From contig NZ_CP035283.1 in assembly GCF_004103755.1 (NCBI RefSeq), forward strand, positions 2,728,001 to 2,792,000: 64,000 nucleotides of DNA, given 5' to 3'. Under the pieces are notes generated by a model. It ran no database searches and was not told where the DNA came from. It worked only from the letters and a program-made list of their open reading frames with translations. Every line of letters begins with the position of its first letter. Within the stretch, counting starts at the first letter, position 1. Below, piece by piece: positions 35,771-44,658 of the stretch. Both the position numbers and the translations under genes were made by a program. This DNA is from Caproiciproducens sp. NJN-50 (GTDB lineage Bacteria; Bacillota; Clostridia; Oscillospirales; Acutalibacteraceae).

Positions 35771-36613
35771 TCACCCCGAGCTGCCGGGCGCCGCTTTGCT
35801 GGAGGCGTTGATCTCTTCATAGACTTTTTCCAGAACATCATCCGTCGTCCCATTCTTGGAGATGTAAATCTCAACCCGCCGGTTCTTCGCCCTGGTCGCT
35901 TCCGTCCCGTCGTCCGGGACGATCGGGCGGTATTCGCCGTAGCCTTCACTGACCATCTTCGCCCCGCCGATGATTCCCTTCGCCTGAACGTAAAGCAGAA
36001 CGTTTTTCGCCCTGTCATCGGAAAGGCCGCGATCGAACGCCTGCCGTTCCGGCGTATTGGTCGCCGAGACCTTCGCCGTATGCCCATAAAAGCGGATTTC
36101 ACCGATCTGGTCCGGAATATTGGCCATCGCGTTGCAAAGGTAATCGAGAATCACCTTTCCCTGCGTACGGAGGACGGAACTGTCCCCGTCGAAGAAAATG
36201 CTGTTCCGGAAAGAAAGGAACGTATATCCGTCCCCTTTATAGATCTTGACATTGTCGTCCAGATGATTCTTTTCAATATAATTTTTCAAATAGGCGTAGA
36301 GCTGGTCAAAATTCGTCACCTTGTCCACGAGCGGCTGGGATTCCTGGCCCAGTCCTTCGTCCGACGCGGCGGCGTCCGGCGCCCTGGAGGCGGTGAGCGC
36401 GGAGGGATCGATCACGACCTGCTGTTCACTGTTCACCGGATTCTTGGCGACGTTGGCAGTCAGCGCAAGAACCAGCTTCTGCCATTTGCTGGAGTTTAGG
36501 GTCGACATGGAAAACAGGAGAACAAAAAATGTCAGCAGCAGCGTCACCATATCCGCATAGGTATCCAGCCAGCTTGGGCCTCCGGAAGAATCATCCTGTT
36601 TCTTTTTTCTCAT
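35771..36613 (-). CDS. motB: Flagellar stator protein MotB
   Basis: The 280-residue MotB anchors the stator to peptidoglycan. The single helix carries the proton/ion-binding Asp21 in WLDTYADMVTLLLTFFVLLF. The C-terminal OmpA-like domain (about 150-270; IRFYGHTAKVSATNTPE) binds the wall. The ion (H+ or Na+) cannot be read securely. It lies 39 bp behind motA. Confidence 0.95.
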   Translation of the reverse strand: MRKKKQDDSSGGPSWLDTYADMVTLLLTFFVLLFSMSTLNSSKWQKLVLALTANVAKNPVNSEQQVVIDPSALTASRAPDAAASDEGLGQESQPLVDKVTNFDQLYAYLKNYIEKNHLDDNVKIYKGDGYTFLSFRNSIFFDGDSSVLRTQGKVILDYLCNAMANIPDQIGEIRFYGHTAKVSATNTPERQAFDRGLSDDRAKNVLLYVQAKGIIGGAKMVSEGYGEYRPIVPDDGTEATRAKNRRVEIYISKNGTTDDVLEKVYEEINASSKAAPGSSG

Positions 36614-36652
36614 ATTGCCACCTCATTCCCCGATATCTATATCGAATGAGCG

Positions 36653-37486
36653 TTATTTTTTGCTCTTTTTTTCTTTTTTAGGCTTTTTCCCTGTTTCCTG
36701 GTCTTCTCCCCTTTGCTTTTCACAGAGGAATGCATTCAGCCGCTGCTCGATATGCTTTGGGTTGTCCCCCGCCTGAATGGCGATGACCCCCTCCACAACG
36801 ATCTCTTTGCAGAGGCGCTCCTCGTTATGGCGCATATGCAGCTTGTGGCCGATGGGAACCAGAATCAGGTTGGCCGCCAAAGACCCGTAAAACGTGGTGA
36901 CCAGAGCGACGGACATTCCCTGCCCAAGGGCACTGGCCCCGCTGGAAGAGTCCATATTCAGGTTGCCCAGCATGTTGATCAGACCGATCAGCGTGCCGAT
37001 CATTCCGAAAGCCGGCGCAAATGTGGAAGCTTTTTCAAAAAACTGCCAGCCCGCGGCATGGCGTTCGTCCAGAGAATCCAGTTCATTGTCCAGCATTTCC
37101 TTTACCTTTTCCGGGTCGATTGCGTCCACGATCAGCAAAATGCTGTTCTTGAGAAAAGAATCGGAATCGTCGAGCGCGTTCGCCTTTTCTTCCAGCGAAA
37201 GCAAACCCTTTTTCCGGGCCTCCTGCGCAAATTCCACGATGAGTCCTATGTACTTCTGGGGATCGTACCGGTTCCTCTGCAGGGTGATTTTCAGCTGGGC
37301 GGGGATTTTTTTGAAATAGGAAATCGGAAAAGCAATCAGGGTGGAGGCGATGGTTCCGCCGAAGGTGATCGCCATGCTCTGATAATCGATAAATCCCTTC
37401 ATCGCGCTCATATCGGTAAAGTTGGTAATACCGAAAAAAATCAGGCCAAGGCCGGCGATCAAGCCGATAATTCCTGTAAAATCCAT
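36653..37486 (-). CDS. motA: Flagellar stator protein MotA
   Basis: This 277-residue protein has four membrane helices, with a long cytoplasmic loop between helices 2 and 3 carrying charged residues that push on FliG. Typical stretches are YQSMAITFGGTIASTLIAFP and FAPAFGMIGTLIGLINML. The C-terminus is a Lys-rich tail. motAB lie inside the main flagellar operon, between flbD and fliM. Confidence 0.95.
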   Translation of the reverse strand: MDFTGIIGLIAGLGLIFFGITNFTDMSAMKGFIDYQSMAITFGGTIASTLIAFPISYFKKIPAQLKITLQRNRYDPQKYIGLIVEFAQEARKKGLLSLEEKANALDDSDSFLKNSILLIVDAIDPEKVKEMLDNELDSLDERHAAGWQFFEKASTFAPAFGMIGTLIGLINMLGNLNMDSSSGASALGQGMSVALVTTFYGSLAANLILVPIGHKLHMRHNEERLCKEIVVEGVIAIQAGDNPKHIEQRLNAFLCEKQRGEDQETGKKPKKEKKSKK

Positions 37487-37514
37487 GAACTTAACACTTC
37501 CCTGAACCTAAGAT

Positions 37515-37733
37515 TTATTTCTGGGGTTTGAGTCCTTCAATACAGATCATGTTTTTATAAATCATCCGCTGATAGGCGATGATTTTCCTGAGAATGTCCT
37601 CCCGCTCTTCCTGAACCAGAAAATATTTTCCGGTCGTGAGCGAGATCTTGGTTTCCGGTATGCTTTCAACCGTTTCGATCAGATTGCAGTTCAGCATAAA
37701 AGGGGTGCCGTTCAATTGCGTCAGTTCGATCAT
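37515..37733 (-). CDS. flbD: Flagellar protein FlbD (SwrD family)
   Basis: This 72-residue protein of the FlbD family has MIELTQLNGTPFMLNCNLIE followed by VESIPETKISLTTGK. In B. subtilis the homologue SwrD raises motor power. ATG 37733 is chosen because GGAAGG precedes it and the family starts at MIxLTxLNG. It sits between flgE and motA, the standard place. Confidence 0.93.
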   Translation of the reverse strand: MIELTQLNGTPFMLNCNLIETVESIPETKISLTTGKYFLVQEEREDILRKIIAYQRMIYKNMICIEGLKPQK

Positions 37734-37798
37734 TTTCCTTCCCCCATCCACAGAAATCGCCGTCCCTTCCCGGGAACCGGGAAGGGGTGGCGCGTTCC

Positions 37799-38632
37799 TT
37801 AACGGACCATGTTGACCAGGGTTTCCAGCATCGTGTCCGCGACCGTGATGATCTTGGAGTTCGCCTGGTAGCCTCTTTCGGTGGTGATCATGTTGGAAAA
37901 TTCGTTCGCGAGGTCCACGTTGGAGGACTCCAGCGCACCGGTCACCAGTTTGCCGGTAGCGCCTCCGCCCGGCACCGCGTAGGCAGCATCGCCAGAGTTT
38001 TTGGTGGCTTTATAATAGTTGCCGCCCTCCTGCTCAAGCCCGGCGGGATTTACAAAGTGCGCCAGCGCAATTCCTCCGATTACTACCGGGTCCCCCGAAC
38101 TGGAGTCTATCCCCGTGATGGTGCCGTCTGCGGCAATGGAAATACTGCTGTATGATTTTGACGTACCGCAAGTAATAGTATCAGGATCACCACTTGCAAA
38201 AGTTTTGTCCTGAGCGCCTAACACTAAATTGCCGTTCCCGTCGACCAAATCGCCGGAACTGTCGAACGAAAGGGCGCCGACGCGGGTGTATTTGTAGCCG
38301 CTCGCCCCGTCCCTGACAACGAAATAGCCTTCGCCGTTGATGTAGCAGTCGCCGCTGTACCCGGTGGTCGACATGCCGGCGCGCCCGGTGTCCACCGAAA
38401 CGGAAGACGCGGTGGAGCCGTAGCCGACCTGGCTCGGATTGACGCCGCCCGTGCCGTTTGTAGTGTTCGGCGCCGTCGCGTCGGTCAAGGTCTGGTACAG
38501 CACGTCGCTGAACAGGGCGCGCGAGGATTTGAACCCATAGGTGTTCACGTTCGCGACGTTGTTGCCGATCACGTCCAGCGCCGTCTGGTGCGCCTTGAGT
38601 CCGGCCACGCCGGAGGACATTGCTCTCATCAT
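37799..38632 (-). CDS. flgE: Flagellar hook protein FlgE
   Basis: This 277-residue hook subunit, close in size to the short B. subtilis FlgE, has the rod/hook N-terminus (GNNVANVNTYGFKSSRALFS), the central INGEGYFVVRDGASG, and the C-terminus LESSNVDLANEFSNMITTER. It lies downstream of flgD and the TIGR02530 gene. Hook export ends when FliK and FlhB switch specificity. Confidence 0.94.
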   Translation of the reverse strand: MMRAMSSGVAGLKAHQTALDVIGNNVANVNTYGFKSSRALFSDVLYQTLTDATAPNTTNGTGGVNPSQVGYGSTASSVSVDTGRAGMSTTGYSGDCYINGEGYFVVRDGASGYKYTRVGALSFDSSGDLVDGNGNLVLGAQDKTFASGDPDTITCGTSKSYSSISIAADGTITGIDSSSGDPVVIGGIALAHFVNPAGLEQEGGNYYKATKNSGDAAYAVPGGGATGKLVTGALESSNVDLANEFSNMITTERGYQANSKIITVADTMLETLVNMVR

Positions 38633-38712
38633 AGTAGATTACCTCTCCTTCGTTTGGAACCGCACGGGCTTCTCCGTCATTCAAAGCCCGATAACCCCCT
38701 CGAAAGGTCCGG

Positions 38713-39111
38713 TTATAAGATTACGGCTCCGTCAATATTGGTGAATATATTTTCCTTCATTTCCCCGCCGCTCATCATCGTGACGACCGTCGAACTGGGA
38801 ACATTGACGATAAACGCGGTGTCTCCGCTCATCATTAATGCGTCGCGAACGCCTTTTTCCTTCGCTTTCGCGGCCGCGCCGTTCATCTTCTCCATCAGTT
38901 CGGGGGAAACCTCGATCTGCCTTGCGTCCATTCGCTGCAGCGCGTGCTTGGAAAAGGTCAGGCCGCCCTGCACGTTTTTCAAGACTTCGGAAAAACTGTT
39001 CTTGCCCGCGGCGCCGGTTTCTTTGGTTCCCGGGCTTTTGCCGTCCGGCTGGGCCGGATAAGCCGGGCCGATCCAGGCGGAATAATTTTTCCGGAACTGG
39101 ATGTCGTTCAT
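38713..39111 (-). CDS. TIGR02530-family flagellar operon protein
   Basis: This 132-residue protein of the family found between flgD and flgE in Gram-positive flagellar operons has the conserved LTFSKHALQRMDARQIEVSP and the later DTAFIVNVPSSTVVTMM. The role is unknown, perhaps in hook assembly. ATG 39111 follows AAAGGCGG; a longer frame from 39183 overlaps flgD and lacks that support. Confidence 0.88.
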   Translation of the reverse strand: MNDIQFRKNYSAWIGPAYPAQPDGKSPGTKETGAAGKNSFSEVLKNVQGGLTFSKHALQRMDARQIEVSPELMEKMNGAAAKAKEKGVRDALMMSGDTAFIVNVPSSTVVTMMSGGEMKENIFTNIDGAVIL

Positions 39112-39130
39112 TGTTTCGCCGCCTTTGGTT

Positions 39131-39661
39131 TCAAGTGGTATCCGGGGTACTTGCGGGATCTGTGGAATCATCTGCGGAATCATCCGTGGAACCGTCGGAA
39201 GAAGAACCGCCCGACGAGGCGTCCTTCATCACCATAACCACATCGGAAAGATTGTAAACCGTGTTGTCGCTGTCCAGCAAAATCGCGCAGCCGTCGGACC
39301 CAAAAGCTGTGTTTTCGACGACGCCCTGTTTGATGACATATTGGCCGGTCGTGTCGTAGGTCCCCACTTTCACGGTTTTTCCCACAAGGGAAGCCGCGTA
39401 TTGATACTGCGAATACTGAGTGAGCTGGCTCATCGCCTGCAGGGATGAAAACTGCGCCAGCTCCGCGATGAATTCCGTGTTGTCCGTCGGGTTCATCACG
39501 TCCTGATTTTCAAACTGCGCGGCCAGGAGCATCAGAAAGTCGTTCATATCCAGCGTGGAGTCCGAGCTTGTCGTCGACTCAGTATGGTTCGCTGAAGATT
39601 CCAGGCCGGACGAATAGGTGCGGTTCAGGGTCCCGTAATTGGTAATTCCAAGGTTATTCAA
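39131..39661 (-). CDS. flgD: Hook scaffolding protein FlgD
   Basis: FlgD caps the growing hook. Its 176 residues show the core motif MNDFLMLLAAQFENQDVMNP and the AQFSSLQAMSQLTQ stretch. The tail is an unusual run of Ser, Asp and Thr. The C-terminal tudor/FnIII part of long FlgD proteins is missing, as is common in this group. Confidence 0.93.
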   Translation of the reverse strand: MNNLGITNYGTLNRTYSSGLESSANHTESTTSSDSTLDMNDFLMLLAAQFENQDVMNPTDNTEFIAELAQFSSLQAMSQLTQYSQYQYAASLVGKTVKVGTYDTTGQYVIKQGVVENTAFGSDGCAILLDSDNTVYNLSDVVMVMKDASSGGSSSDGSTDDSADDSTDPASTPDTT

Positions 39662-39679
39662 ACTTTTTCCCTCCTTTTG

Positions 39680-41044
39680 TTACCGTGCGTATGCGCCGAT
39701 CCGCTGGATCATGGAAAGAAAGTCGCCTGTGTTCAGTTCGGCAGACACGGATTCAACGCCGTTTGATTTGTCCCTGCGCGGCTCGTCCCGCTTTTGGCGC
39801 CGGTTCCCGGAGGCGTCCCCGCCGTCCGACTGCTGCCCGTACCACTGCGCCGCCTGCTGGTCCGGAGTTACCGTCTGCACGTTCTGCCCGGTGGAAGCCT
39901 GCAGGATGCTGCGGATCTCGGAAGAGCCGGAAAGCAGAAGGCTTTGAGTCTTGGGGTCCGCCGCCGCAATTTCCACGGTCAGCAGCCCGTCCTGAGAAGT
40001 GAGCTTTACGGAAACCTTCCCCAGCGATTTTGGATAAAGGTCCATCTGAAACTCGGTTTTTCCGCTCCGCAACTGATGCACGGCCGCGTCCGCCACCTGC
40101 CGGGACGGAGAGGTCTCCGCCTGTGCCGGCTCGCCGGAAACCTTGATGACGACCTTTCCATTGCCATAAAGGGCCGGCAACCCGCCGTTTGCGGCGGCAG
40201 CGCCGCCCGTGCCGGAATCTTTGGCATCCGGAGGATGAGTCTGTGCCGGGCCGGCCGCTCCTTGCAGGGGCTGCGCCGTCCCGTCCTCCGCAGCATTTTT
40301 CCCTTCCGCGCCGGTTGTCCGGCTGTCTCTCTGTGCGTCGGACGGACCCCGGGTTTCACGGTCATAAGAGCCGGGAGCCGACGCCGCGACCTGCCGCCTG
40401 AAATCGGGACTCTGAAATTCCCGACGCCCTGAATCGGCCGGAGCGGATGCCTGCTGACCCGAAATCCCATCGTTCTGCGCAGGCGGTTCCGAAACGGTCC
40501 GGTCCGCCGTTCTGGGCGACGCGGAGTCTTGGCCTGAAACCCGGGCCGTCTCTCCTTCGGGCGGGAAAGCCTGTCCGGTTTGCCCCGGCCGGCCTGCCTG
40601 CTCCTGCGGCGGAATCCCCGCCGCCAAAACCGCGCCGGTGCCGTCCGATGCGGAACCGCCGGGTCCCGCCGCCGGCTGATCTTTTCCCTGGAAAGCCGGC
40701 TGACCTTTCACCGAAGCGAAAGCGGCGGCGGCATCCGGCGAAACGAGCGTCTCCGACGGCAGCGCGCTTTGCGGCGCCTGGCCGGCGTTCGTCCCAGCCG
40801 GAGCCGATTGATCCGCTTCTGCTGTCCGTTCCTTTTTCCTGCCGCTGCCGGCCTTATCCGCTTTGGAATCCTGTTCCTGATCGGCGGTCTTTCGAGCGGA
40901 ACCGCCCGCGCCCTGTGTCGAACCGGACTGTCCCGCGGCGGCTTTCAGCATGGAGCGGAACTGATCCGTATCCTGCGTTCCGCGCGACGTTTGCCCGGTC
41001 GAAGGCACGTTCGCGTTTACTGTGCTGATGATCTGCTGTACCAT
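39680..41044 (-). CDS. fliK: Hook-length control protein FliK
   Basis: This 454-residue protein has a long disordered N-terminal part very rich in Gln, Ala, Gly, Pro and Ser (about 1-310), the ruler. The folded C-terminal domain (about 325-405; QMDLYPKSLGKVSVKLTSQD) is the one that contacts FlhB. It is upstream of flgD, as in B. subtilis. Base use is G+C-rich in the low-complexity part. Confidence 0.93.
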   Translation of the reverse strand: MVQQIISTVNANVPSTGQTSRGTQDTDQFRSMLKAAAGQSGSTQGAGGSARKTADQEQDSKADKAGSGRKKERTAEADQSAPAGTNAGQAPQSALPSETLVSPDAAAAFASVKGQPAFQGKDQPAAGPGGSASDGTGAVLAAGIPPQEQAGRPGQTGQAFPPEGETARVSGQDSASPRTADRTVSEPPAQNDGISGQQASAPADSGRREFQSPDFRRQVAASAPGSYDRETRGPSDAQRDSRTTGAEGKNAAEDGTAQPLQGAAGPAQTHPPDAKDSGTGGAAAANGGLPALYGNGKVVIKVSGEPAQAETSPSRQVADAAVHQLRSGKTEFQMDLYPKSLGKVSVKLTSQDGLLTVEIAAADPKTQSLLLSGSSEIRSILQASTGQNVQTVTPDQQAAQWYGQQSDGGDASGNRRQKRDEPRRDKSNGVESVSAELNTGDFLSMIQRIGAYAR

Positions 41045-41106
41045 TGCAATTCACCTCCTTTCAAGGAAAATCTCTATCTAAAAAATACATTTAGACAGCA
41101 ATGCTG

Positions 41107-41562
41107 TTACGCCGTGCGGCACCCCGAGGAGTCCTTCCGCCGCGAGACAAATTCCTCGATCAGCTGCTCCTGTTCCTTCCGCCCCTGGGCTTCGTAATCC
41201 TTCCGCTGCGATTCCCGGAGTTTTTCCAGCCCCGAGATGTCGCTTTTCATTTTTACGATTTCCTCCTGCTTGGCGGCCGCCGCCCTTTGCACGGCCGCCC
41301 GCTGCGACTCCAATTTGCGCACCTGGCGGTCCAGTTCGGCAAAATATCTTTTGTAAACCGCAATGCCGCACGGTTCCACCCCGGCCTTCATCTCCAGAAC
41401 CAGCGTCCGGTTCAGGTCCGAATATTCCTGCTTCATCCTGAAAATCCCCTGTTCCAATTCGCGAATTTTCATTTGGAGCTGCGCCATTTCATTTTTGAGC
41501 ATATCCAGCGTTTCCTCTTTGTAACGCAGGACGCTTTCAAGGGAAAACACAAATTTTTTCAA
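41107..41562 (-). CDS. fliJ: Flagellar export protein FliJ
   Basis: This 151-residue protein is a single antiparallel coiled coil, starting FVFSLESVLRYKEETLDMLK as in all FliJ proteins. It is the stalk of the FliI ATPase and links it to FlhA. It follows fliI after two bases. Confidence 0.92.
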   Translation of the reverse strand: MKKFVFSLESVLRYKEETLDMLKNEMAQLQMKIRELEQGIFRMKQEYSDLNRTLVLEMKAGVEPCGIAVYKRYFAELDRQVRKLESQRAAVQRAAAAKQEEIVKMKSDISGLEKLRESQRKDYEAQGRKEQEQLIEEFVSRRKDSSGCRTA

Positions 41563-41564
41563 TA

Positions 41565-42866
41565 TTAAATCCCCTTCATCCTGTTTTCGGTCTCCTCATA
41601 GGAAAACGATTCGTCCACCCGCTGCGTGAGAAACTGATTGATCTGGTCGATTTTGCCGACGGCTTCGTCAAGCCTTTTGTTCATGCCGGGTTTATAGGCG
41701 CCGATGGAAATCAGGTCGTAATTCTGATTGTAAGTGGAAAGAAGATTCCTGAGCCGGGCCGCGGCCGCCTGATGCTCCTCCGAGGTGATGTCCGTCATAA
41801 GCCTGGAGATGCTGGCCCCCACGTCGATGGCAGGGTAATGGTTCCTCGCCGCAAGAGTTCTGGAAAGCACGATGTGCCCGTCCAGAATTCCGCGCACGGT
41901 GTCCGAAATCGGCTCGTTCGTATCGTCTCCCTCCACCAGGACCGTGTAAATCCCGGTGATGGAACCCGTTTTGAAATTCCCGCTCCGCTCCAGCAATTTT
42001 GGGAGCTGCGCGTAAATGGACGGCGTATATCCCCTCGCGATGGGGGGTTCGCCCGCCGCCAGCCCGATTTCCCGCTGCGCCATGGCAAAACGCGTCAGAG
42101 AATCCATCATCAGCAGAACGTCTTTTCCCTTGTCGCGGAAGTATTCCGCGATGGCCGTGGCCACGGAAGCGCATCTGGCCCGGAACATGGCCGGCTGGTC
42201 GGAGGTGGCCACCACCAGCACCGAGCGGGCGAGCCCATCCTTCCCCAGGTCCTTCTCGATGAACTCCTTCACTTCCCTGCCGCGCTCGCCGACCAGGGCG
42301 ATCACGTTGATATCCGACCGTACATTTTTCGCGATCATCCCCATCAGCGTGCTTTTTCCCACGCCGCTTCCGGAAAAAATACCGATTCTCTGGCCTTTGC
42401 CGATCGTAAGGGGCCCGTCGATTGCCTTGATGCCGAACGTCATGGTCTCGCTGATGCGGGGCCGTTCCAAAGGGTTCACGCAGGAGGAATCCACGTCGTA
42501 GCGCGCTTCGGCCTCGATGTCCCCCAATCCGTCGATCGGTCTTCCGGCGGCGTCCACGGTCCTGCCCTTCAGCCCTTCTCCGACCGGAACGCGCAGCTTG
42601 TGCCCGGTCGATTCCACAATGCTGCCCGGCCCCACCCCGCGGATGTCCCCGTAAGCCATCAGCAGCACGTTGCCGTCGCGGAACCCGACCGCCTCCGCTT
42701 CGACGGGCGGTTCCCCGTTCTGGCCGCCAATGGTGCAAATATCGCCGATTCTGGCGTCAAGGCCAGTGGTTTCCATCATCATGCCGACGATATTTTTCAC
42801 TTTTCCCTTGTAACAGAGCGGGTCGATCTTTGTGACGATTTCACAGGCAGACCGTAAATCAACCAT
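41565..42866 (-). CDS. fliI: Flagellar export ATPase FliI
   Basis: This 433-residue F1-beta-like ATPase energises export. Walker A is GSGVGKST (about 166-173), Walker B is VLLMMDSLTRFA, and the family stretch ARGYTPSIYAQLPKLLERSG is present. It stands between fliH (its inhibitor/anchor) and fliJ. Confidence 0.97.
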   Translation of the reverse strand: MVDLRSACEIVTKIDPLCYKGKVKNIVGMMMETTGLDARIGDICTIGGQNGEPPVEAEAVGFRDGNVLLMAYGDIRGVGPGSIVESTGHKLRVPVGEGLKGRTVDAAGRPIDGLGDIEAEARYDVDSSCVNPLERPRISETMTFGIKAIDGPLTIGKGQRIGIFSGSGVGKSTLMGMIAKNVRSDINVIALVGERGREVKEFIEKDLGKDGLARSVLVVATSDQPAMFRARCASVATAIAEYFRDKGKDVLLMMDSLTRFAMAQREIGLAAGEPPIARGYTPSIYAQLPKLLERSGNFKTGSITGIYTVLVEGDDTNEPISDTVRGILDGHIVLSRTLAARNHYPAIDVGASISRLMTDITSEEHQAAAARLRNLLSTYNQNYDLISIGAYKPGMNKRLDEAVGKIDQINQFLTQRVDESFSYEETENRMKGI

Positions 42867-42887
42867 CTGGCTTGTTCCTTTCAGGAG

Positions 42888-43658
42888 TTACCCCATTTCG
42901 GTTTGGCCGGATTCCTCCAGCGCCGACTGAATTTTTCTCAACTGGGTGTCGATTCCCGCGTCGATGACCTGATCCGGCATCTCGATGACGCAGGATTCGT
43001 CGCTGATTCCCGTTGTAACGACCACCTTTACGCGGTCGGATACGGCCTGAAGCTCCTGCGCGATAGAGACGTCGGCCTTGGTCAGCAGATTTGCCGTGTT
43101 TCCTGAAACATAGATGCGCACCCACGCCTGGTTGCGATAGGAATCGACCGCGTTCTGGATGATGGTGTGCAGCGTTTTCGGGTCGGTTTCCAGCTCCTTT
43201 TTGACAATGGCCCTCGCTATGGTCACCGCGAGATCCTTCAGGTCGGATTCAAATTTCGAAAGGATTTCCGTTTTGGATTTTTCAACGGACTGGATCATCT
43301 CGCCAAGCTCATTGAGGCATTGCCGGTTTTCCGCCTCCGCCTTTTTTGCCCCCTCTGAAAGGCCCTGCCTCATGCCGGACTCCATTCCGGACTTTTCGCC
43401 CTCTTCCCGGCCATGCGCGAAACCCTCCCGGTATCCCTGTTCTTGGGATTCCCGAAGCTCCCGGTCCGCATGTTCCGCGCAGTCGCGGAGCTGTTCCGAA
43501 CGGTAATTCTGCGCTGATTCCACAATCTGCTTTGCTTTCTGGAAGGCCTGATCGAGAACCAATCTGCATTGGGCATCCGGCGATACGTCCGCGCCGGCGG
43601 CCGCGCCGGGGCTTTCGATAAACGGGTTGTACTGGGAGGCTTTGATTACCTTACTCAA
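42888..43658 (-). CDS. fliH: Flagellar assembly protein FliH
   Basis: This 256-residue cytoplasmic dimer anchors FliI to the C-ring. The middle has the typical glycine-rich helix (EGFAHGREEGEKSGMESGMR), and the C-terminal domain resembles V/F-ATPase stator subunits (VTIARAIVKKELETDPKTL). It overlaps fliG by eight bases. Confidence 0.94.
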   Translation of the reverse strand: MSKVIKASQYNPFIESPGAAAGADVSPDAQCRLVLDQAFQKAKQIVESAQNYRSEQLRDCAEHADRELRESQEQGYREGFAHGREEGEKSGMESGMRQGLSEGAKKAEAENRQCLNELGEMIQSVEKSKTEILSKFESDLKDLAVTIARAIVKKELETDPKTLHTIIQNAVDSYRNQAWVRIYVSGNTANLLTKADVSIAQELQAVSDRVKVVVTTGISDESCVIEMPDQVIDAGIDTQLRKIQSALEESGQTEMG

Positions 43659-44658
43659 TAATCTCGTCCTTCCCTCCCTTAGAAATTACCAGCTCGCCTT
43701 CGCTTTCCAGGCGGCGGATCACGCCGACGATGCGCTGCTGCGCCTCTTCCACGTCCCTCAGGCGGACATTGTGCGTATATTCCAGATCCGATCTGACCGT
43801 TTCGGCCGAACGCGAAGACATGTTGGCAAAAATCGTGTCGGCAACCTCTTTATTGGCCCCTTTGAGCGCATAGACAAGGTCTTTCGGATCGACCTCGCGC
43901 AGAAAACGCTGGATGGACATGTTGTCCAGGATGACAATATCCTCGAACACGAACATCTTCTGACGGATCTCCTCCGACAGCTCCGCGTTTTTGCGGCCCA
44001 GCTCGTCGAAAATCGACTTTTCGTTGGTGCGGTCCATGTTGTTCATGATATCGGCGACGTAATCCACTCCGCCGAACTGGGTCATGTCAACGCTCAGGAC
44101 ATTGGAGAATTTATCGGAAAGGTTGTTTTCCACGATCTTGACCACGTCCGGCATGATCCGGTCCATGGTGGCGATCCGCTGGACGACATCCGCCCTCTTT
44201 TCCGGCGGAAGGTCCGCGATGACTGTCGCGGCCTGGTCCGCGCGGGCATAGGAGAGAATCAGCGCGATCGTCTGCGGATGTTCATTCTGAATGGCGGTCA
44301 GGAGGTTTTTGTAATCCGCCTTTCTCAAGAACTCAAAAGCCTTGGAGCGAAGCGACTTGGTCACCCGTTCCAGAAGCGAGCTCGCCATCTGCGCGCCGTA
44401 GGCCTTTTCCAGGACGTTGCGGGCGTACTCCACTCCCCCGTCCGTAATGACCTTCTGGGTCAGGCAAAGATTGTAAAAATCGCCGAGGATATTTTCCACT
44501 TCATCGGGCGGCAGATTGGTCGTCCGCGCGATTTCATACGTGAGCTGTTCGACTTCCTCTTCGCGGAGATATTTGTAGATTTTAGAGGCGGCGTCGGTCC
44601 CAAGCGCGATAATGACGGAAGCGGCTTTCTGTGCCCCGGTAACCTTGTGTTCAGGCAT
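43651..44658 (-). CDS. fliG: Flagellar motor switch protein FliG
   Basis: The 335-residue FliG transmits torque from MotA. The N-terminal domain (AASVIIALGTDAASKIYKYL) binds FliF, the middle contains EHPQTIALILSYA, and the C-terminal domain has the charged torque helix around MFVFEDIVILDNMSIQRFLR. It overlaps both neighbours by eight bases. Confidence 0.97.
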   Translation of the reverse strand: MPEHKVTGAQKAASVIIALGTDAASKIYKYLREEEVEQLTYEIARTTNLPPDEVENILGDFYNLCLTQKVITDGGVEYARNVLEKAYGAQMASSLLERVTKSLRSKAFEFLRKADYKNLLTAIQNEHPQTIALILSYARADQAATVIADLPPEKRADVVQRIATMDRIMPDVVKIVENNLSDKFSNVLSVDMTQFGGVDYVADIMNNMDRTNEKSIFDELGRKNAELSEEIRQKMFVFEDIVILDNMSIQRFLREVDPKDLVYALKGANKEVADTIFANMSSRSAETVRSDLEYTHNVRLRDVEEAQQRIVGVIRRLESEGELVISKGGKDEIIE